From Emiliania huxleyi CCMP1516 (taxonomy: Eukaryota > Haptophyta > Isochrysidales > Noelaerhabdaceae), in the NCBI RefSeq assembly GCF_000372725.1, contig NW_005196830.1, positions 259,975 through 323,974 of the forward strand: DNA of 64,000 bases, read 5' to 3'. Numbering within the stretch: position 1 is the stretch's first letter; every line of letters begins with the position of its first letter. The notes beneath the pieces were generated by a model, which worked only from the letters and a program-made list of their open reading frames with translations, had not been told where the DNA came from and did not search any database. Positions 40,464 through 52,010 of the stretch are shown here, piece by piece. A program made the translations under genes and the position numbers.

Positions 40464-43252
40464 TCACTCGTACGCCTTGAAGACGATGGCTGCGTTGTGG
40501 CCGCCGAAGCCGAGGTTATCCGAGATTGCGGCACGCGGCTTGAGCACCTTCCTCGCCGCGTTGGGCACGTAGTCGAGGTCGCACTCCGGGTCGGGCGTCG
40601 CATAGTTGATGGTCGGAGGCACGTCGCCCGTGGCCTGCGCACATTCGTGTCGGGGCGTGTCGCGCGGGCGTGTCTCGGGGTATCGCGTCCGTGTCGGGCA
40701 GGGCGTCACCATGAACTTCGCGCAGATGGCCGCCTCGATGCCTACATTGCACCAGGCACCAGACTCAGCCGCGGCCTCGCGTGAGCTGCGGCGGACGAGC
40801 GTGTCTAGAGATCGAGTGCGTGAGGCGAGCATGACCGCATCTGGGGGGGCCGTTGCCGCCGGCGGCGCCGAGGGTGTGTCCTGTCATGGACTTGGTCGAC
40901 GAGATGGGCACATTCTTGGCGTGCTCGCCGAAGACCTTCTTGATCGCCATCGTCTCGAACTTGTCGTTGTACGCGGTCGACGTGCCGTGCGCGTTGATGT
41001 AGTCCACCTGAGCAGCGGGGCTCCGGGGAGGGGGTCAGGAGAGGCTGCCTCACCCCGCACGCGAGTGCTGCGTCCCGGCCGCATCCCCGGCCGCATCCCC
41101 GGCCGCATCCCCCGCCGCATCCCGGCCGCATCTCGCCTCGTCGATGGAGACGCCGCCGTCGGCGAGCGCCTTTTTGAGGCAGCTGGCGAGGCCGGCCCCC
41201 TCCGGGTGCGGCGTCGTGATGTGGTTCGCGTCGCACCTACCCAGCAAGGGGTGCTCCCGTCCGCTCGGCATCCGCCCGGCTGCAGAGACCGCCGAGGTGC
41301 GCGTCGCACGTCGCTGAGTAGCCGGCGAGCTCGCACAGGATGGGCGCGCCGCGCGCCTGGCGGGCGGCGGCGGGGGAGAGCGGCGGTGAGGGCGGCGACG
41401 CGGCGGGGAGGGCGGCGGCGGCGGGGAGGCGGGGAGGGACGCGGCTGGGAGCCGAGGGCGGCGGCGGCGAGAGTAGCGACGAGAAGCCACTGCGGCACGT
41501 CGTTCGGCAGATCTCGGCCAATCTCGGCAGATCTCGCGCGCCTTGGCATGCGCCTCCGTCTCGAGCACGAGCATGCCTGCGCCCTCGCCCATCACAAAGC
41601 CTGTGGGCACGAGCCCGCCCTGTCATGGACGTGTCGCGAGCGCGCCTGCTGCCCTCGGCCCGGCTCGCAGACACCCGCGCGCGTGGCGTCGAACGGCCGC
41701 GACGCGGTCTGCGGCGCGTCGTTGTAGCTTGAGCACATCGCCTGTCCGGGCCGGGCGCCGTGGTGAGGTCCCGTCCGACGCGCCACCCAGGTCACACTCC
41801 GCTCTCTCGTCACGGGGCAGCTGGGGTTAGGGTTAGCTCCGCCTCGCCTTCATCGCGCTGAAGCCTGCGTACGAGAAGGGCGTCATCGCCGCCTCGGAGC
41901 CGCCGACGATGCAGACGTCCGCCTGATGGCCCGGGCTCAGCCGAGCTCAGCCGAGCTCACCCGAAACTGGGGCCTCGCCATGCCGCGTCCGAGCCACTGA
42001 TCGCCTCGGCAGTGTCTCGGAAGTGTCTCGAAAGTGCCTCTCTCTCCGCCGCATCTCTGCAGAGCCTCTCTCCCTCACAGCATCGCATTTCTGCGCAGCC
42101 CACCTCGCCGTACTGCATCTGGCGCAGCGCAGTGCCGATCGCGTGCGAGCCGGCGGCGCAGGCGGAGACGACGCCGTAGTTTGGGCCCGTGCAGCCCAGC
42201 TCGATGGCGAGGATTCCCGCGCCGGTGTTGGGCAGCAGCGCCGGCACCGTGAAGGGCGACACCTGGGCAGCGGGAGGAGGGGGAGGTGAGGGCGCGGCGG
42301 AGAGGGCGGCAGGGGCCGCGGGCGGCGGGGCGGGCGCCTTCTTCCCCTTGTCGAAGTTGAGGTGCTGCTTCTCGAAGGTGTCCATCCTGCGTCCCCCAAA
42401 GGGGCAGACGGAGCGGGCGCGCGTCGAGACGGTGCGGGGCGTGCAGCGGCGACAGGGTCGACGCGGGCGTGGCGACGCGGGGCGCGTGAGCCCGTGTGGG
42501 TGCAGCGGCGGCGCGGTCTCTGTGACACGGCGCGTGCCAGCGGCGTGGCGGGTGGTCCACGACTGGCGCCCTTGCCGCATCTAGGCGCTGGCGACCCTCC
42601 GAAGGCGGTGCCGAGGATGATTGCCGCGCGCTCCGACTGGAGGGCAGCGTCGGGGAGCTGCGCCTCTTCGATCGCCATCCGCGCCGCCGCCATCGCCATG
42701 TGCGAGTACCGGTCCGTCGCCTTTGCGTTCTTCACGTTCTCGAACCACGGCTTGGCCTGAGGGCGGCGGCGAGGGCGGCAGCGGTCAGGGCGGTGGCGAC
42801 GGCGAGGGTGGTGGTGAGGGTGGCGACGAGGGCGGCGGTGGCGAGGCCGGATGCGAGAGCAGCGTCGCTTCCGGCAGCGACGGCGGCATCGGCGGCAGTG
42901 CGGAGCGTGGCGGGGCGGCGGTGGCGGTGGGGCAGGAGGCCTCAAAGTCGAGGCACTCGGCGCCAATCGTCGTCGGGAACTTTGACGCGTCGAAGCCCTG
43001 GATCGTGTCGATCCCGGACTTGCCCCCGACCAGGCCCTTCCAGAAGTCGTCGCCGTTGCCCAGCGCCGACACCACACCCACACCCGTCACGACGATCCGC
43101 TCCCCGGCCGCTGCAGCTCCCAGCCCGAACATGCGCACGCTGCTGCTGCCACGCGGCGCCGCCGGCCCGGCGCGCTGGGCGGGCAGGTAGGCGTCGGCGC
43201 CGAGCAGCAGAGCGAGCGAGGCGGCGATGCATTCTCTCCGGCAAGACGGCAT
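40464..43252 (-). CDS. fabF: Plastid beta-ketoacyl-ACP synthase II (KAS II / FabF)
   Basis: Twelve exons: 43252-42941, 42756-42596, 42386-42338, 42262-42104, 41922-41848, 41741-41675, 41600-41542, 41356-41310, 41236-41137, 41007-40857, 40741-40710 and 40634-40464. Spliced length is 460 aa, equal to FabF plus a leader. The leader [20 protein letters not shown] then AYLPAQRAG reads as a signal peptide followed by a transit peptide with an aromatic residue near the cleavage site, as in secondary red plastids. The fold starts [20 protein letters not shown]. Catalytic triad: Cys in [13 protein letters not shown], His in [12 protein letters not shown], His in [13 protein letters not shown] with its Lys. 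Also [20 protein letters not shown] and the C-terminal [15 protein letters not shown]. It elongates acyl-ACP in plastid fatty acid synthesis. Six introns begin GC and five GT; two show near-perfect intron/exon start duplication. Confidence 0.95.
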
Positions 43253-43834
43253 GTCGCGCCGAGAGGGAGAGGGGGAGCTGGGTGCAGGGAGCTGGAGTGC
43301 AGATCCGCCGCGGAGAGCCCATTTCTTTTTTCTTTCTTTCTTCTTTCTTTTTGTGTGCTTTATTTCTTTTTTCGGCGCACAACAATTCACGTCGCGCGGG
43401 AGCAGCCGACGAAATCCGCGGGCGGCATCACCGGGCCGATCTGGTCGACTGGGCCCGGCGATGTCCGATGAGGTGAGCCACGGCGGCCCACGGCCACGCG
43501 CGTTTCGTGTTTCTTTTTAATTTTTTACACTTGGAGCACAGTACTGATCGATCTGGGTCGTTCGCAGAATGCGGGTGTAGGGACCTCAGTAGGGGCCTGC
43601 CTGTGGGTATGGATGCAGTCCCCTCGAAAGGGGCCCGAGCGTTGACGTCGTCGACTTCCACGCGTCCGTTAGCCGCGCCGTAGTCGACCAGCACCCCGTA
43701 GAGCTTCGTCGTAGTCGACAACGTCAAAACTCTCCGACGCACGGTGTAAATGTGGTTCGCCCGTTGTCAGCTCGGCCATGATCTCCTGGGCCCGGCGGTC
43801 ACGCTGTGCGGTGTGCGCGCGCCGACTCGCGAGT
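43253..43834. other. 5' flank of KAS II gene, pyrimidine-rich
   Basis: A long CT-rich tract on the plus strand (about 43320-43375; purine-rich on the coding strand of KAS II) lies just upstream of the KAS II ATG. No ORF is supported. The next gene ends at 43835 on the same strand. Confidence 0.4.
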
Positions 43835-45487
43835 TCATCCGCACGCGGTCTCCCTTCGCTCCGCGAGCTGCCCCTGGTACGAGTACGACTTGTACTCGTA
43901 CGCCTTGGCTGTCATGAGCCGCTGGAACACTGCCTCCTTGTACCCCGCGAACTCGATGTAGATTGCGGGGAACACGTGCAGGTCGAGGTCGTTCGTCCCC
44001 ACCTTATCCATGATGAGCTTAGCCTTCTCCTGCGCGGAAAGGCTCGCCGCAAGCCCTAGATCCCGTGCGCACTGCTCGCGAACGCCTGCCATGTTCTCCT
44101 GCGTGTGCAGGCAGGTGGCGTACGTCCTCCGCGCCTCGGCCATCCTGTCTCCGCTCAGGTCGGCATGCCCGTGCGGGCTGCGCTCACGCAGTCGGTACTG
44201 GCCGCAGTACTCGTGCCCCAGCACCTTCCCGCTCGCTGATCGCCGCCTCACGATCAGCGATATCGTCTCGCCATCGAGGCAGTCGCCGTGGCAGAAGAGC
44301 GTGGCGTGGCGGTCGCCGGCAAACCGCGGCGCGAGTGGGTGCCAGGCATCGTTGAGGCACACCACCGGTGTTTTCGTCTGCGGGCCTTGGTCGGGAAAGA
44401 GCTCGGCGTCGCGGGACCAGTTCCGCGTCGTCACGCAAGGGCCGCCCTTGCCGATCGACTGGAGCTGCAGCGCCTGCACGAGCGCATTGCGATGGAAGAG
44501 TTGCCGGCCGTCGTAGCGAGGCTCCTCCGCGCCCTCCATTTTGACCTCTGCGATTATCGCTTCCGCTGCCCCCTCGGTCTTTCCTGCCGAGGTCCGTTCG
44601 GTCTTCACCTCCATCTCAGCCTCGCCCATCTCGGTCTTCGGCGCCGGAGCGACGGCCGGCGCCGCGGCTGCGACAGGCACGACAGGCGCCGCGGGTGCGG
44701 CGGCCTCATTTGCTGGCAGCAATGTCTTCTCAGGCACGCGCAGGTCTTCGCCGTCGTCAAAGAGAACCCTCCACACAATGCCGCCGGTGACCTCAAACCT
44801 CTCCAGCGCCGTGCCGCGGTGCCACCCGTCGGAGAACTGAACACGCACGCGGCGGTTTGTCCAATCGGGTTTGTCAGCGGCCATCCCCCGTGGCCGCACC
44901 GTGCGAGGCTCGAGCTGGCCACCCGCTCGCTTTGCAGGTGTCGCGGCAGAGACCGCGCTGGCCACCGATGGCGGCGGCGCTTCGGCCGCGGCAGGCTCGT
45001 CGAGCGCAATGGGGTTCTGCTCTGCGAGCTCGTGGCGTCGGCGCTGTTCCTCCGCTTCCGCGAGCGGCAGCGGTTCGACGCTCGTGGACTCGGCCATGCG
45101 CGTGCCCTGCTCGACCGCTTGGCCGACCCTCACCTCTGGGCCGTGATCGCTCACCTCGGCAGCAGTGCCAGCAATCTCGATCTTCATAGTGCGGCCAAAC
45201 GCGACGGCGGTCTCGCCATCCACAGCCAGGGGCCGCCCCGCCGGAGGGAGGGTTGCACCCGGCAGCTCCGAGACCTCGTCCATCTCGCGCCCCCTGCTGT
45301 CGCGTCGAGCTGGTACTGTCTTTCGCGCGCGCAACGGGGGTGGGCGGGGGTTCCCGGGTGACCGTCGGAGTGGATGTAGGCGGGTGTGAATCGCCCGACT
45401 CGCGGCGAGCCGAGCCAGGCCACGGCGCTCGGCCTGCTGAGAGAAGACCTTCCCCGAGCCCGACGGCAGTGACAATTTACCCGACAT
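43835..45487 (-). CDS. Tudor-like domain protein, unknown C-terminal domain
   Basis: One open frame of 550 aa from the ATG at 45487; an alternative start is the Met of MDEVSELPG near 45282, which avoids a basic low-complexity leader and looks more natural. The central Tudor-like region reads DWTNRRVRVQFSDGWHRGTA then GGIVWRVLFDDGEDLRV. An acidic Ala/Pro/Glu linker separates it from a globular C-terminal domain: QLFHRNALVQALQLQSIGKG, VVCLNDAWHPLAPRFAGDRH, CHGDCLDGETISLIV, HEYCGQYRLRE, and KAYEYKSYSYQGQLAE. The layout and the Y-x-G-x-Y pattern recall an uncharacterised domain of fungi and algae (perhaps DUF6697), but this needs a profile search. A nuclear reader role is inference from the Tudor-like part. 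Confidence 0.65.
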   Translation of the reverse strand: MSGKLSLPSGSGKVFSQQAERRGLARLAASRAIHTRLHPLRRSPGNPRPPPLRARKTVPARRDSRGREMDEVSELPGATLPPAGRPLAVDGETAVAFGRTMKIEIAGTAAEVSDHGPEVRVGQAVEQGTRMAESTSVEPLPLAEAEEQRRRHELAEQNPIALDEPAAAEAPPPSVASAVSAATPAKRAGGQLEPRTVRPRGMAADKPDWTNRRVRVQFSDGWHRGTALERFEVTGGIVWRVLFDDGEDLRVPEKTLLPANEAAAPAAPVVPVAAAAPAVAPAPKTEMGEAEMEVKTERTSAGKTEGAAEAIIAEVKMEGAEEPRYDGRQLFHRNALVQALQLQSIGKGGPCVTTRNWSRDAELFPDQGPQTKTPVVCLNDAWHPLAPRFAGDRHATLFCHGDCLDGETISLIVRRRSASGKVLGHEYCGQYRLRERSPHGHADLSGDRMAEARRTYATCLHTQENMAGVREQCARDLGLAASLSAQEKAKLIMDKVGTNDLDLHVFPAIYIEFAGYKEAVFQRLMTAKAYEYKSYSYQGQLAERRETACG

Positions 45488-46254
45488 CAATCGTCGACGG
45501 CAAGCTCGAGAACTGCGCCTCCAAAGTCGCCCAGATTCGCCTCCGCGGCGCGCTGAGTTAGTATCGCCGGTGCGTCAGCCGGCTCTGCTCCACAGCAGGG
45601 CATGCCTGACTGGCTCCTGCTAGCCGTGCCGCCGCCGGGGCGGCGGCGGCCTCGGCGGACCATCCGGCGCGCCGCGCGCCCGATGGGGAGGTGTTCACCA
45701 CTCCTGGCTCCTCACCCCGCCACGCCTTCGCGCAGACGCCGTGGCACCCACCTCAGGCGCCGCTCGGACTCGGTTGACGGCCGTGCCCAGCCGACCGCTT
45801 GGGCCTTGGCTCGTGCCCAGCCGACCGGCAGGCGATGTCCACTCGCTGCTAGGCTAATCCCGGGCTGTCAAGCGGCGGTGTGGTGCCGTGAAGGGCAGCG
45901 GTGCCCAAACTACGACGATTAGTACCGCGCGGGGGCCCATGCGTGCCGCAACGACCCACAGTGCTGGTTGGTACCACGCTGTTCACCTCCTGACCACAGA
46001 GCACCGGGACGCGGTCGGTCGGGCGATCCGAGGACCAACTAGGCGTATGCATTGCTCATCCAGGGCTATCACCTGGACCCATCAACAGGCGCCTGCGGCG
46101 CCGTGGTCAGGAGGTAGGTAGGTAGGTAGAAAGGTGAAGAACAGCCAGGCTCGGAGGTGTTGTTCACACCTGCGCAACCATTCATGCGCAGAGCAAAATC
46201 GGCCGATGTGGTGCCACACTGCCAGCTCGACGCTCACTACAAGTGACTGCTGAT
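45488..46254. other. Divergent intergenic region
   Basis: Separates the Tudor-like gene (-) from the carotenoid oxygenase (+). Short direct repeats of cagccgaccg type lie near 45789-45835, and a GTAG run at 46112-46128. No ORF is convincing. Confidence 0.4.
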
Positions 46255-48688
46255 ATGCGTCGCTACCGTTGCGCCTCTGCTGCCGCGCTGCTCTGCTGCG
46301 CTCTCTTCCCGCCTGTGGCTTGCCTGCCCACCGCGGCAGGTGGTCGTACCGCGCGGCACGCAGCCTTCGCAAGCTATCGTGGCGAAGCCGTGAGCGACGC
46401 GAGCATGGAGGTTGTGCGTGGCGCGGTGCCCGACTGGCTCCGCGGCGCGTACCTCCGCAACGGCCCCGGCCTGTTTGAGGCGGGCGAGCGAAGGCTGCGG
46501 CACTGGTTCGACGGCTACGCTCTGCTAACCCGCGTGCAGCTCAGCGGTGGAGAGACGCCTCCGCGCCTCACGACTCGCTTCGTCGAGACCGACGCGCTAA
46601 CGGCGGCGCGGGCGGGCTCCCTCGGGTACGCCGAGTTCCAGACTCCGCTCAGCGAGCCGGGCGGTGGCGTGGCGGGCGCGCTTCGGTCCCTGGCGGCGCT
46701 CGCGGCGGGAGACCCAACGGACAACTGCTGCGTCAACCTCGTCCGGCACGGCGGCGACCTCGTCGCGATGACCGAGACGCAGCGCTCCTGGAGGGCAATC
46801 GACCCGGCGACGTTGAAGTCGCGCGGGCGTGGCCTCCTAGATGCCTCAGAGACACCTAGCACGCACTCCCTTCCTTTCCCGCACCTCCACCAAGCTACAC
46901 CTCTCCGAGGCCGTGAGGAGGCGACTCACCGGCGTGCGGAGGCGGGGCGCAGGCGCGTGCCGTGGGCGGCAGGCTCGCGGCTGGGCGTGCTGGGCACGGC
47001 GCACCCGCACCCCGACCCGGCGGGCGGAGGAGGGCTGATCAACGTGGCGACCGACATCAACCCTCCCTTCTTCTCGTCGTACCAGGTCTACACTAACCCT
47101 AACCCTAACCCTGACCCTAACCCTGACCCTAACCCTAACCCTGACCCTAACCCTAACCCTGACCCTTCTTCTCGTCGTACCAGGTCTACACGGTGAGCGC
47201 ACAGCCGCCGTGGCATCGCCAGCTCCTCGCCTCGATCCCGTGCGACGACCGCGCGGCGCCTCGCCGGCTGCACTGGTTCGGACTCGCGTCCGTGACGTGG
47301 CTGACTGATGGCCAGCTCCTTGGCTTCTCAGGCGCCGCGCTGGCTGCACTCGTTCGGCGTCACGGACCGGTCTGTGGTGGTCATCGAGCAGCCGGCCGCG
47401 TACGACGTGCGCCGCTCCCGGCGTCCGACTCTGCGTCTGTGTCCGCGGCGTGTCTGTCTCACGGCGTGTGCGGTGAAGCACAGGTGCCAGCGATGCTCGG
47501 CGTCCGGTCCGCGAGCCACGGCGCACTCGACGGGGCACTCGAGGCACGCGAGTCGAAGAGGAGGTCACACCACACGACGCGCCCCTTCAACAGGCACCCT
47601 CGACTGGCTGCCCGAGCGAGGCACGCGCGTCCACGTGCTCGACCGGCGTAGCGGCGCCGTCGAGGCGCAACTCATACCCTCCTCTCCCCCCTCCCCTCTC
47701 CCCTCTCCCCCCCCCCTCCCCCTCCCCTCCCCTCCCCGGGCCCTGGTAGAAGAGGCTGCTGCCACCTCTAGGTGCACGTGGTGCAGCCGCCCTTCTTCTT
47801 CTTCCACGTCTGCAACACCTTCGAGGCGGACGGCGCCGTCTGCGTCGACCTCTGTGCCCTTCCACGCCGCCGAGAGACGAGCCGGGTTCGAGCGAGCTCG
47901 ACCGAGCTGCTTGTCCGAGCGCGTAGGCGCCTTCGACGACCCTGAGATCGTCTCGAGCCTTTCGCTCGAGCGACTCACCGACGATTCGCAGGCGCTCGAC
48001 CCGCTGCCCGCCATACTCTCGGCGTCATCTCGAGAGATCTCGCCCTATCTCGGCTCGGTCTCGGCTCGGTCTCATTTCGATCTCGTCTCGATCTCGGATG
48101 ACTCGCAGGCGCGCGATTTGCCGCGCTCGCGCGTCGTCCGGCTCTCGCTGCCGCGCAGAGGCGGCGGGGACGGAGGCGGCGACGCGGACGGCGGCGCAGC
48201 GCCGGAGCTCGTGCCGCTCGACGACGTCTCTGTGAGCGGCGGGTTCGCGGACTTGCCGACGATCAACCCGCGCGTCGCGGGCAGCGAGAGTGGACGGCGG
48301 CGGCACCTCTGCACCGAGGCCCGTCCAGACCCGCCCGCGGCGTGTCCCAACAGGCTGCGCCGACTACCGGTTCGTCTACGGCATCGGCGCGGCGCGGCCG
48401 ACGCCCGTGTCCAACCGGCTGGTCAAGACGGACGTGGCGGGGCGCGGCGGCGACGCGGCCTTCGAGGTTGCGGGCATGCTGCCGGGCGAGCCGCTCTTTG
48501 TCCCTCGGCCGGGCGGCGCCGAGGAGGATGACGGGGTGCTGCTGAGCATGGGCACCGACCCCGACGGGGGGAGCAGCTTGTACGTGCTCGCCGCGCAGGA
48601 CATGCGACTGCTCGCCCAGTGCAGGTCGCCGGTGCCACTGCCCGCCGGCTTCCACGGCTGCTGGCTGGAGGAGGGGGGCGGGTCATAG
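46255..48688 (+). CDS. Carotenoid cleavage dioxygenase, ten exons
   Basis: Exons: 46255-46822, 46973-47085, 47184-47255, 47332-47406, 47484-47520, 47594-47658, 47772-47853, 47927-47991, 48109-48280 and 48354-48688. Spliced, 527 aa. The N-terminus MRRYRCASAAALLCCALFPP is a signal peptide, perhaps the first part of a plastid leader. Family signatures: PDWLRGAYLRNGPGLFE, RLRHWFDGYALL, then the four iron-binding His regions GTAHPHPDP, WLHSFGVTDRSVVVIEQP, FFFFHVCNTFEADG and GFHGCWLEEGG; also WLPERGTRVHVLDRRSG and DDPEIVSSLSLERL. It should cleave a carotenoid or apocarotenoid double bond with Fe(II) and O2; the substrate cannot be told. The intron at 47086-47183 is telomeric repeat between 29-bp direct repeats, and intron 47256-47331 begins with a 27/33 copy of the next exon. 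The exon 1/2 junction is the least certain. Confidence 0.9.
47094..47162. repeat. Interstitial telomere-type repeats inside an intron
   Basis: About eleven units of CCCTAA and its variant CCCTGA in one orientation. Perfect 29-bp direct repeats flank it at 47065-47093 and 47163-47191; both contain the coding sequence for PFFSSYQVY and the AG|GT junction. Confidence 0.95.
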
Positions 48689-48789
48689 TACATAGACCAT
48701 GAGGGCAACCCTAGGATAGCTCCTTTTCTACACACTATCAGGGTGTGGCCGGGCATGTGCATGTGTGCATGCGCATGAAAGAAAGTAAA

Positions 48790-48990
48790 ATATCTTTACT
48801 TCCAAAAACCCGGACGTTCCCAGGGTTATGGTAGGTTCGACGCACCCCCGGACTGGGCAGAGAGATCCCAGTGCATCTGCGCTGGGCTGTCCACCCCGCC
48901 CCCACTTGCCCTGGCTGACTGCACAGGATTGCGTGCCCCGACGAACGGCGACACATAGCGGGGGACACTGCGCCGGAGGGTATGCCTAAC
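48790..48990 (+). repeat. Diverged SINE-like repeat copy
   Basis: Shares cgcccccacttgccctg, cacaggattgcgtgccccg and cggcgacacatagcggggga with the copies at 11.4 and 37.1 kb, and is preceded by the same AT-rich leader (aaaatatcttta). Confidence 0.75.
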
Positions 48991-49321
48991 TTTGGTGCTT
49001 TGTGTGGGTCGCGTTCCCATGGTAGCGTTGTGTGGCTGAAGCCCTCGTGCCGCTGGCTTGCCCCTTCCAGCGGCTGGCCCCTCGAGACTTGGCGGTAGGA
49101 GGGGGAGAGGGAGGCCCGGTGGGAGGAGAGGGAGAGGGAGGCCCGGTGGGAGGGGAGGAAGAGGGAGGCCGCCTTGGGCTCTTCTCCTCCCCCCTCCCTG
49201 GGCTCTTCTCCTCTCCCCTCCCTGGGCTCTTCTCCCCACCTGCCTGGTACTCTCGGCCTGATTACCGGAGCGTCTGCTCTCAAGCAGACGCTGGGGGGAC
49301 ACTCACGCCCGGAGGCGGTAC

Positions 49322-49729
49322 TTAGGCTGTGTATAAATATGGAATATATTGCTCCAATACTTAGAGAAGCGATCAATATCAATATATATTGCAATACTTA
49401 GAGGAGAGGCTGGGCCTGGGCTGGTCAGGACCGTCAGGTTGGACTCAACATATCAATATGGGAGCCCATCCCGGGCTTGAAAATGGCTCTAAATCGTTCA
49501 AAACGGGGGCCCAAATCGCTTCAAAATCGCTTAAATCGCATAAAAATCGCTTTGAACTCGTGATTTTTTCGATTTCAGCCCACATCTAGGCGATGTTTGG
49601 GACAAATGTCGACATTTGGTGCTCTTGGAGGTTAAAATCAGCGATCAATATGTCAATATATTGTCAATACTTAGAGATGAGGCTGACAATACTTAGAGGG
49701 GCGAGAATCAATCTTTATACACAGCCTTA
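49322..49729. mobile_element. MITE, 408 bp, 16-bp TIRs, 8-bp TSD
   Basis: Terminal inverted repeats TTAGGCTGTGTATAAA (49322-49337) and TTTATACACAGCCTTA (49714-49729) match 15/16. The 8-bp GGCGGTAC flanks both sides (49314-49321 and 49730-49737). The interior is AT-rich for this genome, has no ORF, and carries four subterminal copies of caatacttagag, two near each end, like transposase-binding repeats. An 8-bp TSD fits hAT-like or related DNA transposons; the family is not proven. Confidence 0.85.
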
Positions 49730-50474
49730 GGCGGTACGCACGACCCGGAGGCGTGGGGATGGGGGGGCGCCGCGCCGCCGCCGCCGTGCCGCCTTCTCCC
49801 GCTTTGATCTCCCTCAGCTGCTTCTCCTCAACTCAACCTGTGAGCTTGCGAGGGCGGCGGGGGTGGGAGTGCTCTCGGGCGGCGTGTGCGAGCGCGCGCG
49901 GCGCGAGATCTCCTTCGCGAGGGCACGGTGGGTCGGGTGAGTATCTCGCTCGCTCGCACTATTTCACGTTATATGAGGCACTGCCCTTGAGTGCCTTTGC
50001 AGAACCGCCAGCGGCGGTGGTCGAGCCGGTTCGCGGTTCGAGTCGGGACCTTTTGGCTCCCGGCTCGAAACTCGGGTGGAGGGTTGCTTCGCGGTAGCGA
50101 ACGCGAGCGGCGTGAGCGCGTGCGTGTGCGCGTGCGCGGCTGCAAGGCGAGGCGCAGGCGCAGGCGCAGGGGCAGGGGCAGGCAAGGCGAGGCGGGCGGC
50201 GGCGGCGCGCGGTCGTTCCTTTTGCCCGGGTGAGGCGTGGCGAGCGCGTCGCGCGGTGATGACGCCGCACGCGGAGAAGCTCTTGGTGACCCACCGCGGC
50301 GGCAGCGAGCCAAAGCAAGCCACCTGCCGCATGTCGGGTTGACCTCGAAAAAGAATTTTTCGCACGCGCATGAAAGAAGTACTGACGGAAAGTGCATAGA
50401 GCCGTCGAGGCTCGGGACCGTAGCGAGGCCGCTCTCAGTTCCTTGTGTTTGACTCGGTTGCGGCCGGCATGCGC

Positions 50475-50545
50475 GCTCTGGGGGGGCGCGGGGGCCCCCG
50501 GAGGCACCGTGCGCCGCGCAGCAGTGCGGAAACGGGGCTCCGGCT
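50475..50545 (-). repeat. Dispersed GC-rich repeat, inverted copy of about 18190-18270
   Basis: Read on the minus strand it gives cccgtttccgcactgc and gcacggtgcctccgggggcc. Confidence 0.7.
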
Positions 50546-51851
50546 CCGTTAGTCTCCGTTAGCACCGACTTCCCGAATGGTTACGGTTGGTTAGAGGGCA
50601 GATTTGGAGAGATCTCGAGGAGTACATACAGATAGACCCTCCAACCATCAGAAAACTCCGACCTGATCGGTCGTACTGACCGCCGACAGAGCACTCCAGA
50701 CAGCAGACAGGCCGACGTCTGCACGCGGCCGGCCGGGCGAGAGGCTTGACACGATCCGACCCTGCGAGACCCTGACGCTGCTGCTCTAGCTATCAGACAT
50801 GCACTGCTGACTGCTGCCACAATGTGCGACCGGTGCTGGCCCACTCGGCGGCCTTCCCGGTCAGTGGTGAGGCGCAGTTCAGAGCTGTCGATGGCGCGAT
50901 GCCGCACTGGTCCCACATTGGTAACACGAGACCACCACGTTTGCCGGTCCAAGAGAGAGGCACTGGTGCGGTCCTGAGAAGGTGCGTGGTCCCTCTTGAC
51001 TGCCCATGCGCGCGAGGCTGTGTAGGCATAGCCTCGAGAGTGCCAGCAGCCAATCTGAGGCAGTTTGTGACGCGCATTGCGCCAGAAGCGTGCACGCAGC
51101 TGGAAGGACACCTTCCTACTGGCCGTACGATCAGGTCGTCACTGAATGCTTGATACTAAGGCCGCGAGCTATGCAGGTGATCAATTGTGCAGCATGGCAC
51201 GGTCAGCAGCGCCGACAGGCTGTCGCAAGGCGTGATAGCATGGCCGCAAGTACGCCGAAATCCCATGAAACAAGTAAAAAATCGCGAAAAAAAATCGAAA
51301 AAATCGGCGCCTGCGGCGGGCCATGGGACCCCATCGCCCCCCCGCATGGATACCCTCTAGGGCCCCCGCGCCCCCCCAGAGCATGCGCGGGTGATGCGGA
51401 TGGCTGAACTAGTACTAGAGGCTCTACGTAGAGGCTAGAGCTGCCTGACGAGTGACGTGTTTTGGCAACCGGACTTGCAACCGGGTTCTTTCGTTGGGGG
51501 GCCTGCGGAGTCAGTGATTTGGAAAGTGCATCTGAACAGCGTTCTAGTAAGCTGCCGAGCCCAAATCACTGTACACTGACACTGTGAGAGTCGTGATTTA
51601 GCGTGATGTTGTATGTATGTAGAAACTAGTTTATCTCGGCTTCTCCACATGACCCAAGCATCAGCACCGTTGTAGAAAGATGAACAACAGTCAGGCTCGG
51701 ACTGGACACCAACGCGGTATGGGTGGACGCGGGACAGATGATGACGACACGCACGAGCGACACACAGACACAAACAAGCTCACAAGACACACGTGATGTT
51801 GGTTTTCAAAAATCTCTTTGACTCTGTTGCGGCATGCGGGTGATGGCTGAA

Positions 51852-52010
51852 CTAGAGCTTGCGTTGCTAATGTTAACAACAGGAAACACCAGCAACAACA
51901 GGATACAACAGTGGGGCTCCCAACAACTGTAAGCTAACACCAGCTGAACAACAATAAGGAAGGCCTGCCAGTCAGCAGCCCAAGTCGGCAATTCGGCCGG
52001 GTTTTTCAGT
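51852..52010 (+). repeat. Fragment related to the MITE at 60873-61243
   Basis: Shares acagtggggctccc, gctgaacaacaataaggaag and gcctgccagt with 60930-61010, with loss of the clear terminal repeats. Confidence 0.65.
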
